Origin: Methanosalsum zhilinae DSM 4017
Lineage (GTDB): Archaea; Halobacteriota; Methanosarcinia; Methanosarcinales; Methanosarcinaceae
Length of the DNA: 64,000 bases
Direction: 5' to 3'
Assembly: GCF_000217995.1 (NCBI RefSeq)
Contig: NC_015676.1
Coordinates: 1,533,708-1,597,707, forward strand
The position numbers were made by a program, and so were the translations under genes. The notes beneath the pieces are model-generated. The model did not search any database. It had not been told where the DNA came from and saw only the letters and a program-made list of their open reading frames with translations. Positions 38,341 through 46,979 of the stretch are shown here, one piece after another; within the stretch, counting starts at the first letter, position 1, and each line of letters starts with the position of its first letter.

Positions 38341-38772
38341 ATGGATAAATTCATGAAAGCAGCTATTGAAGAGGCAAAAAAAGGATTTTTGGAAGGAGGC
38401 ATCCCAATAGGATCGATTCTTGTCAGAAATGGTGAGATAATCGGCCGGGGCCATAATATGAGAATTCAGAAAAATGATCCCTTAGCTCATGCAGAGATCA
38501 TCTGTATCAGGAATGCCGGAAGGATTGGAACGTACAGTGACACAACACTATATTCAACATTGATGCCATGTTATCTATGTGCTGGTGCTGTCGTTCAGTT
38601 TGGTATTAAGAAAGTGATTGTTGGAGAAGCAGAGAACTTTAAAGGCGCATCCGAATTCATGAAAGAACATGGTATTGAAGTAATAAACCTAAATGACTCT
38701 GAATGTAGAGAAATGATGGGAAAATTCATACAGAAAAACACAGATATCTGGTATGAAGATATTGGTAAATGA
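38341..38772 (+). CDS. Cytosine deaminase, FCY1 type
   Basis: This 143-residue zinc deaminase has HAEI (zinc His and proton-shuttle Glu) and PCYLC (zinc cysteines). Beyond the general cytidine-deaminase fold it resembles yeast Fcy1 throughout: GRGHNMR, TLYSTLMPC, VVGEAENFKG and the C-terminal WYEDIG. Fcy1 converts cytosine to uracil for pyrimidine salvage; that activity is inferred here, and guanine or another base could be the substrate. The ATG has gagg about 9 bases upstream. It stands alone. Confidence 0.8.
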   Translation: MDKFMKAAIEEAKKGFLEGGIPIGSILVRNGEIIGRGHNMRIQKNDPLAHAEIICIRNAGRIGTYSDTTLYSTLMPCYLCAGAVVQFGIKKVIVGEAENFKGASEFMKEHGIEVINLNDSECREMMGKFIQKNTDIWYEDIGK

Positions 38773-39018
38773 TTTCACAGGTTACTAAATTGAATATATT
38801 AATGTGAGTGAATAAATATTCATAAAGCCTATTTTTCTACAATCAGGATATAAATGCATATTCCGGACCACAGATGCCCACCGAACCAACAGAGTAATCG
38901 AAAAGGATAAGAAGACAGTTGGACTATATAGTTATGATAGGTCAATCCAGAATAACGTTTTATGGATCAACGGCTTTGTTCTATCTCAAATATGTACTTA
39001 ATTGGTGGGGAGTGAAAT

Positions 39019-39600
39019 ATGACAGACACTAAAGAGTGTGTACTGAACAGTATCAAAACAAGAAGAAGTATCAGAGAATATCAGGACAGGAAAATATCAG
39101 ATGAGATCATCAAAGAAATAATTGATGCAGGCATTCATGCACCAAATGGACTAAATTTCCAGCCATGGTTCTTTGCAGTTGTCAGGAACCGGGATATACT
39201 AAATCAAATATCGGATTTCTCAAAGCCTCTGCTGTTACAGATGCTGGAAGGTAGTACTCAGGAACAGGCCCAGAAGTACATGAACAAATTGAAGGATAAA
39301 AATTATGATATTTTCCATAATGCACCGGTGCTCATCATAGTTTTTGGTGAAGAAAAGGATGATATGAGTTATTATGGCTGTTCTATGTGTGCTCTTAACA
39401 TGATGCTTGCTGCACATTCCATGGGTATTGGAAGTTGCTGGATAGGGGGAGCTGCTCCTCTCCAGCAGAACAGGGAACTGATGCAAAAGCTGAAGGTTCC
39501 TGAAGGATACAGGGTGATAGCACCTGTAGTATTTGGTTATCCAGAAAAGATTCCAAACTTTCCCGGCAGAGATGATCCGTCTGTGGTCTGGATAAATTGA
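39019..39600 (+). CDS. Nitroreductase-family FMN oxidoreductase
   Basis: This 193-residue flavoprotein begins NSIKTRRSIREYQD, the FMN-phosphate-binding signature, followed by APNGLNFQPWFFAVV and, near the end, AHSMGIGSCWIGG and VFGYPEKIP. It would reduce nitro compounds, quinones or other small molecules with NAD(P)H or, in methanogens, perhaps F420H2 or ferredoxin; the substrate cannot be told. The start has ggggag about 8 bases upstream. A pirin gene follows 30 bases later, so both may be one redox or stress-related transcript. Confidence 0.85.
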   Translation: MTDTKECVLNSIKTRRSIREYQDRKISDEIIKEIIDAGIHAPNGLNFQPWFFAVVRNRDILNQISDFSKPLLLQMLEGSTQEQAQKYMNKLKDKNYDIFHNAPVLIIVFGEEKDDMSYYGCSMCALNMMLAAHSMGIGSCWIGGAAPLQQNRELMQKLKVPEGYRVIAPVVFGYPEKIPNFPGRDDPSVVWIN

Positions 39601-39630
39601 TATGATCTTTGAGAATAAGAGGCATTCAGT

Positions 39631-40338
39631 ATGATACACATAAAAAGATCTGATGAAAGACATTTCTCAAACCGAGGCTGGTTAAAAACATACTGGCTTT
39701 TTTCTTTTTCGGATTATCATGACCCTGAGAATATTCACTTTGGAAGTCTTAGGGTATTCAATGATGACCTTATAGAAGCTGAAAAGGGATTTCCTGAGCA
39801 TCGCCATGAGGAAATGGAAATTGTGACAATAGTCCTGGATGGCGAACTTACTCACCAGGATAATATGGGGAACAGAGATGTGGTCAAATCAGGACAGGTT
39901 CAGTGGATGTCAGCAGGAACCGGAGTGATTCATTCTGAGTTCAACAATGGAGATAAGCCTGTACATCTCTACCAGATATGGATATTTCCACGAACTAAAG
40001 GCCTGCAGCCTGAATATCATAAAAAAGAATTCTCACAGTCTGACTGGAAAAATAACTTACTTCCGGTGGCTTCTGGCCAGGATTTTTCTGGATCTTTGCC
40101 AATGCAGGCAGATGCAACTATCTTCAAATCTCATATGGACACAGGAAAGCAGTTTGAATATAGAGCAGGCAGGAGTCGACACATCTTTGTTTATCTGAAC
40201 AGCGGAAAGATGATGGTTAATGGCAAAAAGATTGAAAGGGGTGATCAGGCCCAAATTACAGATGAGGAGGTACTTGAATTTAGAGTCATGAAGGATACTG
40301 AGTTTGTTATGATTGATGTTCCACCCTACAATGAGTAA
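39631..40338 (+). CDS. Pirin-family cupin protein
   Basis: This 235-residue bicupin of the pirin/YhhW type has the N-terminal cupin metal ligands in FPEHRHEEMEIV (two His) and GVIHSEFN (His, Glu). Known members act as quercetin dioxygenases or redox-sensing co-regulators. An aggc/gagg ribosome site precedes the ATG. Coupling to the upstream nitroreductase suggests a role in oxidative or electrophile stress, which is inference. Confidence 0.85.
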   Translation: MIHIKRSDERHFSNRGWLKTYWLFSFSDYHDPENIHFGSLRVFNDDLIEAEKGFPEHRHEEMEIVTIVLDGELTHQDNMGNRDVVKSGQVQWMSAGTGVIHSEFNNGDKPVHLYQIWIFPRTKGLQPEYHKKEFSQSDWKNNLLPVASGQDFSGSLPMQADATIFKSHMDTGKQFEYRAGRSRHIFVYLNSGKMMVNGKKIERGDQAQITDEEVLEFRVMKDTEFVMIDVPPYNE

Positions 40339-40423
40339 GCAGGCAAAGCAGATCAGTCAGCAGGTTTGATATCCTATAAAATTAAAACTAATTATATTGA
40401 AATAAATAAATTCAATTTTGAAT

Positions 40424-40858
40424 AACATGTTGGGAGGATCAGGAATCAACAACGATTCGGTCTTTATGAGATGGATGAGAGTTGAACTGGGCAAGCTCAA
40501 CAGAGGAGTAGTAGCAAACCGAAAAACTCTTTCCCAGTTGCTTCTGGAAGAAAGACCGTCCTCTGTAACAAAATCGGGTGATGAGTACCTGTTCAATGAA
40601 CAAATAATAGAAATGCTGGCTGAAAAGCTGCCGGGAGAGATCCATGATAATCTAAAGTTTCCGATATTTTTCTTCAATACTATTAAGGTGGATGAAAGCT
40701 GCTACCTCAATGATAAATACGCCCTGCGAGCACTTCAGATACTGGGGGAGCTGGGAGAAAGTAGGAGTCTGCATGAAGGAAAGGTCTGGGTTGGTAAATC
40801 AATAGCATATTCAATTATGAAAAAGTATCCAAGTGCCATACAGATAGTAGTGGGATGA
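40424..40858 (+). CDS. UPF0216 (DUF61) family protein
   Basis: This 144-residue archaeal protein reads MRWMRVELGKLNRGVVANRKTL, LLLEERPS, EMLAEKLPGEIHD and FPIFF, as in the UPF0216 family found only in archaea. Function unknown. ATG 40424 is used; TTG 40418 is possible, and a gggagg inside the gene (40432-40437) could instead serve an internal start at about 40466. Confidence 0.75.
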   Translation, partial: NMLGGSGINNDSVFMRWMRVELGKLNRGVVANRKTLSQLLLEERPSSVTKSGDEYLFNEQIIEMLAEKLPGEIHDNLKFPIFFFNTIKVDESCYLNDKYALRALQILGELGESRSLHEGKVWVGKSIAYSIMKKYPSAIQIVVG

Positions 40859-41012
40859 TCCGGAATTCAAATTTATCAGTTATCTGATTCAAATGTTTTT
40901 AATAATCAAAGAGGGATATAGAACAAGGTAATAAAATGGCAAAATTTAACATGTTGTGTACTTAACACACTATAAAATAGATCATAGGTTTCTCTAAAAG
41001 GATGTTTGAAAT

Positions 41013-41306
41013 ATGAAAAAAATAGATCCCAGAGTACTCATATTGCTGGCTGTATTTGCTGTGGTCATTTTTTATCTGATCATGATGGGACAGTTCCGAA
41101 TCATAAATGTGAGCATAGTATTTCTTTTATTTCTGGCACTGACAGTGTTCTGGCTGTGGATGCTTGTAGATTGTGCAACAAAGGAGACAAATGAAGGAAA
41201 TGAAAGGTTGATCTGGATTATCATAATAGTTTTCACTCATTTTATCGGTGCCCTGCTATATTACTTCATTCGAAGACCAAAGCGCAAGGAAAAATTTGAC
41301 TACTGA
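41013..41306 (+). CDS. PLDc_N domain small membrane protein
   Basis: This 97-residue membrane protein has three hydrophobic segments (LILLAVFAVVIFYLIMMG, SIVFLLFLALTVFWLWML, LIWIIIIVFTHFIGALLYY). WLWMLVDCATKE, NERLIWI and the terminal YYFIRR match the PLDc_N domain, which occurs at the N-terminus of cardiolipin synthases and as isolated small proteins in archaea. Role unknown. Confidence 0.8.
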   Translation: MKKIDPRVLILLAVFAVVIFYLIMMGQFRIINVSIVFLLFLALTVFWLWMLVDCATKETNEGNERLIWIIIIVFTHFIGALLYYFIRRPKRKEKFDY

Positions 41307-41334
41307 TGACAGCTTGCAAATAAATTAAAATTCT

Positions 41335-41571
41335 CCTGAGCTAAAGGCTCAGGTGCTTCCTTGGACCGATTCCTTAAGGAATCTGATATCACAGTTCATA
41401 CCTAACTGGAAGGCAACGAGCTATGGGAACCCTTTACGAAGACCCCTATCCCATGGGCGTCCAGTTTAAATTCCTTTTGACTTGATTCTCGCCATCGGTT
41501 AACTACATACACATTCAGACTTATTTATAATATAGTTGACGATTACATCCCCTATGCTAAAGACATAGGGG
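41335..41571. mobile_element. IS200/IS605-type non-autonomous remnant
   Basis: A hairpin at 41335-41353 (cctgagc taaag gctcagg) followed by tgcttcc, and another at 41549-41571 (cccctatg ctaaaga catagggg) followed by tttta, both have the stem-gctaaag-stem form of IS200/IS605 ends. The first closely matches the right end next to the TnpB remnant at 46562. No tnpA or tnpB lies between them. A 16-bp palindrome (gattccttaaggaatc) lies at 41368-41383. The segment may be a MITE-like derivative or two solo ends. Confidence 0.55.
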
Positions 41572-41650
41572 TTTTACGCTCCGTTTATAATAATAGAGGA
41601 AATGCAAATCAAGCAGTAATTACACATTTTACCAGGATGGGAGTTAAATT

Positions 41651-41902
41651 TCAGTTAATACCAGAAGTTTTCTTTACAATCCGCTTCACTTTCCTGCCTC
41701 TAAAATTAACGGCTCCAACAAGCTGAACATGTGGATTATTTCTTAGTCTATCAGCATGGACACTGTTAAATGTGGCAATTATATTCCTGTTTGCAACAAT
41801 ATCAACTCTTGCACCAGTTTCTGCAAGAATTCTGATAACTCCTTCTATTTGGGATAAATTTGCAGTATCTTTAATTTTTATTAGATGTGTCTCAGCAGGC
41901 AT
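41651..41902 (-). CDS. Small protein of the PASTA cluster, inhibitor-I9-like
   Basis: This 83-residue protein starts AETHLIKIKDTANLSQIEGVI and has a basic tail (RGRKVKRIVKK). The pattern strand-helix-strand-helix-strand (VDIVANRNIIATFNS..ADRLRNNPHVQLVGAV) resembles the peptidase-inhibitor I9/propeptide fold that packs on other proteins. It follows the PASTA gene by 20 bases and is probably its partner. Function unknown. Confidence 0.55.
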   Translation of the reverse strand: MPAETHLIKIKDTANLSQIEGVIRILAETGARVDIVANRNIIATFNSVHADRLRNNPHVQLVGAVNFRGRKVKRIVKKTSGIN

Positions 41903-41922
41903 GCTTAAATCTTCCTGAAATA

Positions 41923-42996
41923 TTATTTCTTAAAGGAATGGAATTTATTTTTTATATGGTCACCAGACAGAATTCGCTCTGAGTTTCTTATATTTTCCTT
42001 GACATCTGAATCATTAACATCTTTACCAATAATCTTTCCATTCATCTTTTTCTCTGACACTGCCACATCCAGATCAATATTAGAACCGGTATCAACATGT
42101 TCTCCTGGAGACACTGACTGGTTGAGCACTGTTCCGGTATTTGAAGAATCCTCTCTTTCAGTTATTTTTCCGGCATCAAGCCTGCCCTCTTTCAATATTC
42201 TTCTGGCACTTTTTAGATTCATACCCACAACATTTGGAACTTCAACCATCCTGATTTTGGATATAACCAGATCTACAGGCTCTCCGGGTTTTGCAACTGA
42301 GTTGCCGGAAGGTATCTGGGAAATCACTGTTCCCTGTGCAAGTTCACTTTCAGTTTCAAGTATTTCACCTATAGCAAATCCAGCATTCTCCAGTTTTGAT
42401 TGCGCAATGTCGAGATTCATTCCAACCACATCAGGAACATCTACATAATCAGAAAATACAGAATCTTTTGATAATGAAGTGATACTGAATTCAATCTCAC
42501 TCAGATTACCAGGAGGTATCACATCATCTGCTTTTGGAAGCTGGAAGCTTATTTCTTCGTCCCTGACTGCAATATTCGTTTTAAGCCTGATATTCATGGA
42601 GCTTACATGATAGTCCTTTTTTGAAGATTCAGTACTAAGAGACATTTCCATATTTTCAATAGAATCGCGAAATGCCTTTACAAGATTTGAGGAAGACAGT
42701 TCATATCTGGTGCGGGAAAGCTGTTCCAGTTTCTTTTCAGTTTCAGCCTTCTCTTTAGTTATTTCTTCCACTCTGCGGCTTATGGAAGTATAATCATGCT
42801 TTAAGTCCATATTTTCCTTTTTGAGCTGTTCAAGTTCACGATTCTTAATCTCGATTTCCTTTCTAGATGTGTTCAGTTCAGACTCTATATTTTCAATGTT
42901 TTTCAGTATCTGATCATAGCTCTGCCTTCTCAATACAGTATTAGCTGAACTGGTCAAACGTTCAATATTCTGCCTGAGTTCTCTAATATCACTCAT
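41923..42996 (-). CDS. Coiled-coil protein with two PASTA domains
   Basis: This 357-residue protein has a long N-terminal coiled coil (about 15-115, repeating Glu/Lys/Leu), a middle beta domain (about 120-195) and two PASTA domains (VPDVVGMNLDIAQSKLENAG and VPNVVGMNLKSARRILKEG). The tail is hydrophilic. PASTA domains usually sense cell-wall fragments in bacterial kinases; here there is no kinase, signal peptide or membrane segment, so they may simply mediate protein contacts in the cytoplasm. ATG 42996 has gaggggg 9 bases upstream. It follows the 43013 gene by 16 bases. Confidence 0.75.
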   Translation of the reverse strand: MSDIRELRQNIERLTSSANTVLRRQSYDQILKNIENIESELNTSRKEIEIKNRELEQLKKENMDLKHDYTSISRRVEEITKEKAETEKKLEQLSRTRYELSSSNLVKAFRDSIENMEMSLSTESSKKDYHVSSMNIRLKTNIAVRDEEISFQLPKADDVIPPGNLSEIEFSITSLSKDSVFSDYVDVPDVVGMNLDIAQSKLENAGFAIGEILETESELAQGTVISQIPSGNSVAKPGEPVDLVISKIRMVEVPNVVGMNLKSARRILKEGRLDAGKITEREDSSNTGTVLNQSVSPGEHVDTGSNIDLDVAVSEKKMNGKIIGKDVNDSDVKENIRNSERILSGDHIKNKFHSFKK

Positions 42997-43012
42997 ACCT
43001 GACAAGACCCCC

Positions 43013-43390
43013 TCATTGAGGTTCTACCTTACTGGATGAAGGAGGGATCGATATTATCCTTGCCTTCAGTACACTTGAACCTTCTACAGCATATGAATTA
43101 GTTGAAACATAAGAAGCATTGAGTGGTGCTGCACTTAGCACTCGCCTATAACCTCTTAGCTGATTTTTAGAATCCCTTTCCTCTTCATATTTCATTGTGA
43201 GAGCCATTTTAAGTTCAAGATCAACTTCAGGTATGTGGTACCATGTCGCATCCAGGTCATAATTCTTTAACACCTCGTCACTGGAAAGTTCAATTTGAGT
43301 GTTGATGGAATTGCGATCAAGTTCCCTCTGAGTAACTGCAATGGACCTACCCACTTCACTCAAGATTGTTGCAAGGGGACTGACCAGCAC
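43013..43390 (-). CDS. Unknown protein, shorter paralog of the 43493 gene
   Basis: This protein of at least 125 residues contains VSPLATILSEVGRSIAVTQRELDRNSINTQIEL, similar to the N-terminal part of the upstream protein (EMAFAIAEGQTALDINSINVAQAL), followed by a beta-rich half (LDLELKMALTMKYEEE type). The GTG at 43390 is listed, but homology extends further upstream in frame, and a perfect ggaggt (43430-43435) lies 6 bases before an in-frame CTG at 43423. Translation may therefore start at that CTG. Family not recognised. Confidence 0.6.
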   Translation of the reverse strand: MLVSPLATILSEVGRSIAVTQRELDRNSINTQIELSSDEVLKNYDLDATWYHIPEVDLELKMALTMKYEEERDSKNQLRGYRRVLSAAPLNASYVSTNSYAVEGSSVLKARIISIPPSSSKVEPQ

Positions 43391-43492
43391 CTCTTCAATA
43401 TTTTTATTGGTTTTAACTGACAGAGCAATACCTCCATTGAATAAATTAAATGATCAATGTAATCTTACCTACATTGACCATATACACCTGTA

Positions 43493-44104
43493 TCACTGAC
43501 CAGAACTTTCTTTTACCCTCACGGTCGGAACAGCTCTCTCCGGTGGCGGCACAGGCCTTAAGGTTGTACGCAGCAGGCTGGTACCTTCTTCACTGAAAGT
43601 GTACTTTGATTTATATGATGCATTGTAGGTAGAAGTATATGCAACGTTTGTAGTGTTTTCATAACTTACTTTACCCTTACCAAACAGCAGTCCTGCAAGA
43701 CCACTGGACTTATAGCTTCCACTTATCTTTGACTGGTTGGTAAATTTGAATTCCCTTCCGTATTTTCTCTCTGTTGAGTGCTCGAGTTTCATTGAGATGG
43801 TCATTTTAACCTCAATGATTGATTCGGTAAACTCATAGAAACGGGGTTCCAGACCATACGTTAGCAAAGACATTGGCCGGTCATTGGTAACCACTTCTGT
43901 GGCAGTAACGTTCCCATCTTCATCAACAGTTTCTTCTATGTAAAGAATCACACTTCCGGTTTCAAGTTCGGTTTCTGCAAGAGCCTGTGCTACATTGATA
44001 GAATTTATATCCAGAGCAGTCTGCCCTTCTGCAATGGCAAAAGCCATTTCCTTAATCATGTCCCCGAATGGAACATCCAACAATTTCTGACCCACTGATA
44101 CCAT
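43493..44104 (-). CDS. Unknown protein heading the PASTA cluster
   Basis: This 203-residue protein reads VSVGQKLLDVPFGDMIKEMAF, AEGQTALDINSINVAQALAE and a beta-rich part (EVKMTISMKLEHSTERKYGREF) with a Pro-rich end (PVPPPERAVPTV). No signal peptide or membrane segment. ATG 44104 has ggagg 6 bases upstream. It begins a likely operon of four minus-strand genes to 41651. The paralogous helical opening shared with the next gene suggests that both assemble together. Confidence 0.65.
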   Translation of the reverse strand: MVSVGQKLLDVPFGDMIKEMAFAIAEGQTALDINSINVAQALAETELETGSVILYIEETVDEDGNVTATEVVTNDRPMSLLTYGLEPRFYEFTESIIEVKMTISMKLEHSTERKYGREFKFTNQSKISGSYKSSGLAGLLFGKGKVSYENTTNVAYTSTYNASYKSKYTFSEEGTSLLRTTLRPVPPPERAVPTVRVKESSGQ

Positions 44105-44317
44105 AAAATACCTCCACAATTCTTCTGATTTAATGTACAATAAATAATGTATTCATGTACAATATTACAATATATTATGTACACTGATATAATATAAATG
44201 GCCATGATATACGATATTGAGATCATAGAATTTCCAGTATGAAATTTTAAAATTTGTTTATTATAATCAGAAATATATACTGTTTCAGAACAGAAAAAAG
44301 AAAAAATGGACACAGTA

Positions 44318-45052
44318 TTACCTGGGATGACCCACAGGGATTATGTACAGTGGATCATGGCTGGCAGGCATGCTGAGAATCCGTTTTATAGCATCATCCT
44401 CAAAAGCACCTATTACCACCATACCAAGATCCATTGCTGCTGTCTGGAGATACAGGTTCTGAGCACTGTGTCCGGCTTCCATATGGACATACATGATTCC
44501 CCGATCCCCGTATCTTCCTGTTGTACGGGAGTAATCTGCAGCTATTATAATATTAACCGGAGCTGTGTCTATAGGAGACTGTCGAAGTGCTGCAGAGTAA
44601 AGATCCTGGCGTACATCCCCTGTGTACACCAGTTGAAGGCTGTGTTCTGCCGGATTGTACCGATATACTCCTACCGGAATATCCTCATCTCCTACCCCGT
44701 CTGAACCGGTTACAATGTATACCTCAAGAGGGTATGTAGCACCAGCGGATGGTGCTGACCTGAACATTCTTGTTTCATCGGTTATTCCCTGTGCAGCCCA
44801 CATAATCTGAGAGATATCTTCAGCTGCCAGAGGTCCATCTGTAAAGCTTCTTATTGAACGCCTCTTATCAATTGCCTCTTCCACCGAAACATCGCCCTTT
44901 AGTGCAGGTTCAGGCAGCATTATGACCTCAGAGCTATCAGGCAAAGAGTTCTGAGAATCGCTTTTTGGCCATATGGCCGTCATACCCACTGCCACCATAA
45001 AAACTATCAATGCCATTATTTTAGCAACCGTTGATTTCCTGATCCATACCAT
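44318..45052 (-). CDS. SagB/ThcOx-type nitroreductase, membrane-anchored
   Basis: This 244-residue protein has an N-terminal membrane segment (KIMALIVFMVAVGMTAIW) and a SagB-type FMN oxidoreductase domain: DKRRSIRSFTDGPL, APSAGATYPLEVYIV, GVYRYNP, AGHSAQNLYLQTAAMDLGMVVIGAF and the ending YIIPVGHPR. Family members oxidise azolines in peptide antibiotics, but stand-alone archaeal ones have unknown substrates. ATG 45052 has ggagg about 10 bases upstream; longer starts lack support. It is divergent from the PstS-like gene. Confidence 0.82.
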   Translation of the reverse strand: MVWIRKSTVAKIMALIVFMVAVGMTAIWPKSDSQNSLPDSSEVIMLPEPALKGDVSVEEAIDKRRSIRSFTDGPLAAEDISQIMWAAQGITDETRMFRSAPSAGATYPLEVYIVTGSDGVGDEDIPVGVYRYNPAEHSLQLVYTGDVRQDLYSAALRQSPIDTAPVNIIIAADYSRTTGRYGDRGIMYVHMEAGHSAQNLYLQTAAMDLGMVVIGAFEDDAIKRILSMPASHDPLYIIPVGHPR

Positions 45053-45254
45053 AATTATATTGCCTCCATTCCCCAATGAAATTGTTCTGGCTATATTATA
45101 TTTATTTAGTTGAGTAAATACTTCACCCCTGCAACCAGAATAAATGACCAGTACAGAATAATCCGTAATCATTCAGGTTGCACAAAATAAAATATACATA
45201 TAATAAATATAGATATATATAGAAATGACGAGTATATATAATATATCCGGCGAT

Positions 45255-45266
45255 ACTATATATAAT
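45255..45266 (+). promoter_or_regulatory. TATA-like box for the PstS-like gene
   Basis: The sequence actatatataat lies 59 bases before the ATG at 45325, in a 270-bp divergent intergenic region (45053-45324) rich in atata repeats. It is a likely promoter element by sequence alone. Confidence 0.4.
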
Positions 45267-45324
45267 TCCGACTTCTCTATACCCGCAGTAATGTTAGAAA
45301 TAAAAAATGGAGAGTATGCTGTAA

Positions 45325-46176
45325 ATGACTAAAAATTTCAAAATTTATGCAATTCTTTCAATAATGCTAATAGGAATTGCTTTTGCAGGTATAGGATGTT
45401 TAGAACGCCCAGATGATGATAGAAGCATAACTGTAAGAGGATCCGATACAGTGCTTCCACTCTCACAGGCAGAAGCTGAGGCATATATGGACAAGTATCC
45501 TGATGACAGGATAAGTGTAGGAGGTGGCGGATCAGGTGTCGGAATTGCTGCTATGATAGATGGTGAAATTAATATCGCAATGGCTTCAAGAGAAATGCGC
45601 CAGTCTGAGATAGATAGTGCAAACCGCAACAATATATACCCAATAGAACACACGATTGCATGGGATGGAATTGCTGTTGTGGTTCACCCTGAAAATCCTG
45701 TAAAGGAACTTACTTTTGATCAGCTTAGGGGAATATATAACGGTTCCATCAGCAACTGGGAAGAAGTAGGAGGTGAGGACCGCAGAATCAGTGCAATAAC
45801 CCGTGACAGCAGCTCAGGAACTTATGCATTCTTTAGAGAGGTTGTACTAAAAAATGATGAATACAGACCAGATGCTCTTGCCATGTCTGCAACTGGTGGT
45901 ATTGTACAGGAAGTATCTCAGAACAGGGGAGCTATCGGATATGTAGGATATGCCTATCTGGACCAGAGAACACATGCACTATCACTGGATGAAGGTAACG
46001 GTTATGTACCCCCAACTGCAGAATCTATCCAGAGTGGAGATTATTCGCTCGCAAGACCCCTCTACTACTATACCAAGGGAGAACCTGAAGGACTCACAAA
46101 AGATTTTCTAGATTTTGTCCTGGGTCCCGAAGGCCAGGATATTGTGACTGAAGTCGGATACTTCCCAGCAAGATAA
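45325..46176 (+). CDS. Phosphate-type ABC transporter binding lipoprotein (PstS-like)
   Basis: This 283-residue lipoprotein has the signal ILSIMLIGIAFAGIGC with lipobox Cys. The binding domain shows the phosphate-binding signatures VRGSDTVLPLSQA, GGGGSGVGIAAM, AMASREM and TRDSSSGTYAFF. It should capture phosphate (or another oxyanion) outside the membrane and deliver it to a PstCAB permease, which is not in this window. The ATG has ggagag 10 bases upstream. Confidence 0.85.
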   Translation: MTKNFKIYAILSIMLIGIAFAGIGCLERPDDDRSITVRGSDTVLPLSQAEAEAYMDKYPDDRISVGGGGSGVGIAAMIDGEINIAMASREMRQSEIDSANRNNIYPIEHTIAWDGIAVVVHPENPVKELTFDQLRGIYNGSISNWEEVGGEDRRISAITRDSSSGTYAFFREVVLKNDEYRPDALAMSATGGIVQEVSQNRGAIGYVGYAYLDQRTHALSLDEGNGYVPPTAESIQSGDYSLARPLYYYTKGEPEGLTKDFLDFVLGPEGQDIVTEVGYFPAR

Positions 46177-46561
46177 AACTGGAAAGGAGATTAGAAATAA
46201 AGGATTTGTATTATCATACAATTCCACTTTAATTTTTTATATTTAAAATTATTTATTGATTCAAACTCAAAGCATCTATGATAGCAACATATTTTGATCT
46301 TAGAAAGGATGATACATTAATGGGAGGGTTCTTCTGGCACCATCGTTGACAATACCAGAAGTGACAAAATGGGATTCTGGCTATAAAAGCCATCATATGT
46401 AGCAATATATGGGAATTTAGAGCCACATATTCGAGTATGGATTGTCAAATGATATATATAGGTTTTGATTCAAAAAGCCAGATTATACAATTGTACCAGA
46501 CAAAACTTTTTATTACCACCGTATATCATATGAATCTTCACAGAAAGGCCACATGAACTAC
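46177..46561. other. Gene-free stretch with one hairpin
   Basis: No gene seen. A 7-bp perfect stem (cttctgg 46331-46337, ccagaag 46355-46361) follows a gggaggg sequence, and may be a terminator or a small structured RNA. Confidence 0.4.
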
Positions 46562-46582
46562 ACCTGAGCTAAAGACTTGGGT
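46562..46582. mobile_element. IS200/IS605 right-end hairpin
   Basis: The segment acctgagctaaagacttggg folds into a stem with G-U pairs around ctaaag and is followed by tgcttc, like the solo end at 41335-41353. It lies about 60 bases past the tnpB stop, where the right end and the guide-RNA scaffold (omega RNA) of such elements are located. Confidence 0.5.
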
Positions 46583-46643
46583 GCTTCATCCTTTGAACTT
46601 CTGTTCACAGGTCCACAGGCTCTCCCCCCTCGTTTCGAAGGTG

Positions 46644-46841
46644 TCAAAATCCAATTAGATTTTGTTTATCAAGTGCAAGTTTCTTGATGTTGATAGCAGC
46701 ATTGATGCCTCCATCATGGTTACTTTTACAATCTGGACAGTTCCATTCCCTGTCTGCTAATGTTAGTTCCTTGCTGTAATATCCACAAATATTGCATATT
46801 TTGGGAGATGGTTCAAATTGTCCAATTTTTTTATTCTTGAT
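46644..46841 (-). pseudogene. TnpB (IS200/IS605 OrfB) C-terminal remnant
   Basis: The last 65 residues of TnpB remain: IGQFEPSPKICNICGYYSKE, WNCPDCKSNHDG and INAAINIKKLAL, i.e. the zinc ribbon (two CxxC) and the RuvC-III region. In active TnpB the latter reads HDRDxNAA; here HDGGINAA has lost the catalytic Asp. The rest of the gene is missing and AT-rich unrelated DNA follows. It is therefore inactive. Confidence 0.7.
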
Positions 46842-46979
46842 CTTAAATGAACTGTTGCAAAAAACATATATATAAAATAATATAATGTACAATAAAATTT
46901 TATAAAGAATATAACAATAATCAACCTGATAGTTCATCTCTGCAATTATATTCAAAAAAAGCTTTTGATTGTGACCTTT

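Noticed and set aside
44306-44704. Plus-strand open frame of 132 codons
   Set aside because: Antisense to the SagB-type gene and rich in unlikely Cys/His runs.
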